NCBI GenBank assembly: GCA_964623085.1
Contig: CAZUTO010000008.1
Span: 5,580 to 69,579, forward strand
DNA: 64,000 nucleotides
Direction of reading: 5' to 3'
Origin: CAZUTO01 sp964623085
GTDB lineage: Bacteria; Pseudomonadota; Gammaproteobacteria; Pseudomonadales; GM7GCV1
Shown here piece by piece: positions 61,814 to 64,000 of this stretch. The first letter of the stretch is position 1. Each line of letters starts with the position of its first letter. Both the position numbers and the translations under genes were made by a program. The notes under the pieces were generated by a model. It was not told the origin of the DNA. It searched no databases and saw only the letters and a program-made list of their open reading frames with translations.

Positions 61814-63004
61814 CTAGAAACTATAATCAATGCCTACTGAGAACAGCTGGAAATCTACTAATCCAGGACTGACGTCGTCATTCGAACTCAAGCCCCCTCC
61901 GCTTTGATAATCCTCAAATGTAGCCACAAGTGAGAGGTTTTCAAAATTCTTTCTAGCGGATATCTTGGCGCTGATGGCACCGTAGTTTGATAGACGATAG
62001 TCACTACTGTGGTAGCCATCAGATCGTTCTTCTGTAAAAAAATTCTGGAAGAAATTTGCAGCACTTTGATCATACCCTCGCAGGCGCGCAGATAGTTGCC
62101 AAGTACCGATGTTTTGATACCAAGCAACAGTTAGCGTATGGGAGTCAACGCCCCAATCGTTGTTGTAGAAGCGATAGTCGGCATGGACAGCAGCGTTTAC
62201 GTTTGGCAGAAATTTGCGAACGCGAAATTCCGCCGAAATTTGATCTCTCGTATTCGGGCGACTGTCGCGGAGTATGTTACCGGCTACCGAGGTCAATTTG
62301 TAAGGGTCTGACAGAAAACCGCGGTACTGGCTGATACTGTAATTTCCCCCAACCAATAAGGTTTTGTTCACCACCTGTGTAAATCCAATGGAGAACGATT
62401 CATTGTTCTTGTCATCGGATAGTATGCGACCAGGGTCAATGGCGGGGTCTTGTGTTGGCTCGATCTCATCGTCTGAGCGGCTGATCCCGACATCGAGCGT
62501 GGTGTTTTTATTATTGAAAAAGACCGATGCCGTCAGGCTTTGGCTAAGGGACTCATAATCGTTTTCATTTGAGTAAGCGATACCGCCGCCAATACGAAAA
62601 CGATCGGCGTAGTAATTGGTTGAAAGGCCAAAATCGTTGCGGGTTTCTTCAATGGTTGCACCGCTTAACACTTGGATTGGCTCACCGTCATCACCTTCAA
62701 GAACAAACCATGGCGACGCGCCAGACAATGTTTCTCGCCCTGCATCAAAATTCACACTAAATCGTGGCGCCAGTGCCAGCGGCGCTACTAGCGAGAACTG
62801 ATTAATATCAATATCAAAACGCTCGACGCTCTGACCAGTCGTATTACTTTGAGCAGACTGATCCGATTCTGAATACTTGCTATAGCGATAACTCACTCCG
62901 ATTTCTTCGGGTGCTGTTTGCGCCTGCAATGATGCAGGTGTCATGCTTGGAAGCGCCAAAGCGGCGCCGGTCAAAGCGAGAAGCTTCTTGTTTTTTGGGT
63001 TCAT
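61814..63004 (-). CDS. DUF3570 outer-membrane barrel protein
   Basis: Predicted outer-membrane beta barrel of 396 residues. It has a long signal peptide with a basic start (MNPKNKKLL, cleavage after 'LQAQ', about 29), then alternating amphipathic strands. It ends in an aromatic residue (IDYSF), as outer-membrane proteins do. 'GVSYRYSKYSESDQ' near the N-terminus is typical of DUF3570. Function is unknown; its constant neighbours are DUF4266, ApbE and thioredoxin-like proteins. Confidence 0.88.
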   Translation of the reverse strand: MNPKNKKLLALTGAALALPSMTPASLQAQTAPEEIGVSYRYSKYSESDQSAQSNTTGQSVERFDIDINQFSLVAPLALAPRFSVNFDAGRETLSGASPWFVLEGDDGEPIQVLSGATIEETRNDFGLSTNYYADRFRIGGGIAYSNENDYESLSQSLTASVFFNNKNTTLDVGISRSDDEIEPTQDPAIDPGRILSDDKNNESFSIGFTQVVNKTLLVGGNYSISQYRGFLSDPYKLTSVAGNILRDSRPNTRDQISAEFRVRKFLPNVNAAVHADYRFYNNDWGVDSHTLTVAWYQNIGTWQLSARLRGYDQSAANFFQNFFTEERSDGYHSSDYRLSNYGAISAKISARKNFENLSLVATFEDYQSGGGLSSNDDVSPGLVDFQLFSVGIDYSF

Positions 63005-63029
63005 TGTGGCTGGCTTATTTTAAGACGTA

Positions 63030-63245
63030 TTAGTTACAACCGCAGCCGCCGCCGGAGACAGCACTGCCTGATGAAGATGCTTCTTTCGCAAAGTAAACAT
63101 GATCGGCAAGGCGTTGCTCGATCGGATCAGGCGTCAACAACATTTCAGAGCGAGAAAGTGTACCTTTCTCCCATGGTGAAACACTGGTGCAACCTGATGC
63201 AATAATGCAGGCAAACAGTAAAAAAGCACAGTGGGTCGCTCTCAT
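63030..63245 (-). CDS. DUF4266 small lipoprotein ending in GGGCGCN
   Basis: Lipoprotein of 71 residues (lipobox 'ASGC', Cys19), mature form about 53 residues. The N-terminal part of the mature form reads 'VSPWEKGTLSRSEML', the middle 'DHVYFAKEASSSG', and the chain ends 'SGGGCGCN'. The two terminal cysteines could bind a metal or be oxidised by the neighbouring thioredoxin-like protein. It lies 25 bp before DUF3570 and 3 bp after the TlpA-like gene, so the genes form one operon. Function unknown. Confidence 0.88.
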   Translation of the reverse strand: MRATHCAFLLFACIIASGCTSVSPWEKGTLSRSEMLLTPDPIEQRLADHVYFAKEASSSGSAVSGGGCGCN

Positions 63246-63248
63246 TGG

Positions 63249-63758
63249 CTATAGCTCCGTCAGGTAATAATTGACGAGTACCTCTAATTTTTCAGCATCA
63301 CCTTTTCGAAACCCAACATGTGTGTGGAGAATTTCACCCTCTGGGCTGATTAGATATGCTGTGGGCATTCCTGGTATTTCGAATAACCCTGGAGAGTTGC
63401 CTTCAGGGTCAAGCAAAATAGGGTAGTCAACAGGGTGTTTCTCTAAAAAATCCAGTGCGTCATCGAGGTTTTCGTCAACATTGATGGCGACTACCTCGAA
63501 ATCTGCATTTTCGAGCGTATTGCGCAGTTCATTCAACGCGGGCAACGACTGGCGGCAAGGTCCGCACCATGAAGCCCAAAAATCGAGGTACACCAGCTTG
63601 CCTTGATAGTCGGCTAGATTGACCGTTTCTCCTGCCTCAGCGCCATTTAATTCTGCAAGTGCAACGTTGGGCGCCTGACCACCTTTGTCTGCGGCATTGA
63701 TTAAAGTGCTCAGACAGAAAAATAAGCCTAATAACAGTACTGAAATTGTATTTCTCAT
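63249..63758 (-). CDS. TlpA/ResA-type periplasmic thioredoxin-like protein
   Basis: Exported thiol-disulfide oxidoreductase of 169 residues. A signal peptide (about 1-22) is followed by a redoxin domain with active site 'WASWCGPCRQSLP' and cis-proline loop 'IPGMPTAYLIS'. TlpA/ResA relatives reduce disulfides in the periplasm. First gene of the TlpA-DUF4266-DUF3570-ApbE operon; its likely substrate is the cysteine pair of the DUF4266 lipoprotein, an inference from position. Confidence 0.93.
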   Translation of the reverse strand: MRNTISVLLLGLFFCLSTLINAADKGGQAPNVALAELNGAEAGETVNLADYQGKLVYLDFWASWCGPCRQSLPALNELRNTLENADFEVVAINVDENLDDALDFLEKHPVDYPILLDPEGNSPGLFEIPGMPTAYLISPEGEILHTHVGFRKGDAEKLEVLVNYYLTEL

Positions 63759-64000
63759 AGCGACCTATATTGGTAATTAAGCACTAACATTAGTGGGTTT
63801 TAGTAATTTAGTTTTAACCTAGTGTGGATTTTAACATCTTGGTGATAGGGCCATTATTTAAACTATTGACACGATTACCATTATCTCGGAAACCACCATG
63901 ATTTGTAATAGGTACGTTCACGCCCTGCGCCAATGTTACCATTAAGTCATTATTGATCATATCGCCAAACAAGCTGTTGTTTTAAGCGCCATCGCCATCG
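63759..64000. other. Region to the right edge, no supported gene
   Basis: Upstream region of the TlpA-like gene. On the minus strand, a frame ending at about 63982 reads DGDGA-stop, possibly the end of a gene lying outside the window. A second open frame of 48 codons (63960-63814) follows but resembles nothing known. The leader promoter of the redox operon should lie here, but no clear -35/-10 pair was assigned. Confidence 0.5.

Noticed and set aside
63814..63960. 48-codon minus-strand frame near the right edge
   Set aside because: It has no similarity pattern or clear ribosome-binding site, and a stop separates it from the DGDGA tail; it could be a remnant or chance frame.

Overview
The window reads as a chromosomal stretch of a free-living, probably marine, gammaproteobacterium of the Pseudomonadales/Cellvibrionales type. 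This rests on gene order: SPOR protein-hslV-hslU-DUF971 and ubiE-ubiJ-ubiB-hisI-hisE-tatA-tatB-tatC follow the Pseudomonas-like arrangement, and the pilMNOPQ-aroK-aroB operon sits beside mrcA, priA and rpmE. The organism was not identified to genus. There are two runs of exactly 100 N (5871-5970 and 38990-39089). Both look like scaffold placeholders, so the sequence is probably a draft or metagenome assembly.

Layout. 1-6.5 kb: the N-terminal part of a MacA/HlyD-type adaptor cut by the window edge, tag, an OmpA-family lipoprotein, dtd, rapA, and an Ala/Glu-rich protein interrupted by the first N run. 6.5-14.2 kb: uup and a DUF4870 protein on the plus strand facing the long minus-strand ubiquinone/histidine/Tat operon. 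14.3-20.6 kb: MGMT, a two-domain acyltransferase of the OlsF type, a PAP2 phosphatase, DUF971, hslU, hslV and a SPOR protein. 20.7-32.7 kb: priA, rpmE, mrcA, then the complete type IV pilus alignment/secretin operon pilMNOPQ with aroK and aroB. 32.7-41 kb: cca, an AgcS-type symporter, a sterol-desaturase-like oxygenase, and an RND efflux adaptor/permease pair whose permease contains the second N run.

41-56 kb is more accessory: two secreted proteins of unknown role, a TauE/SafE permease, an HhH protein, a ferric-reductase-like membrane protein, acs, a TonB-dependent siderophore receptor behind a Fur-box-like site, an SRPBCC-GyrI-like fusion, a lipoprotein, a secreted sulfatase with a Gly/Met-rich tail, a thioredoxin with a CQFC site, DoxX, a carboxymuconolactone-decarboxylase-like protein and a pterin dehydratase. 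56.3-59.5 kb holds a soluble Ser/Thr kinase plus PP2C phosphatase pair and a eukaryotic-type (GSII) glutamine synthetase. The latter is preceded by a convincing sigma-54 promoter and two NtrC-like sites 32 bp apart.

The most interesting segment is 59.5-63.8 kb. It is a minus-strand cluster of a TlpA-type thioredoxin, a tiny DUF4266 lipoprotein ending in GGGCGCN, a DUF3570 outer-membrane barrel and a divergent ApbE flavin transferase without an export signal, followed by an EAL phosphodiesterase fused to a zinc-sensor-like CZB domain. Together these suggest an uncharacterised envelope redox or metal system. No tRNA, rRNA, CRISPR array, insertion sequence or phage gene was seen.
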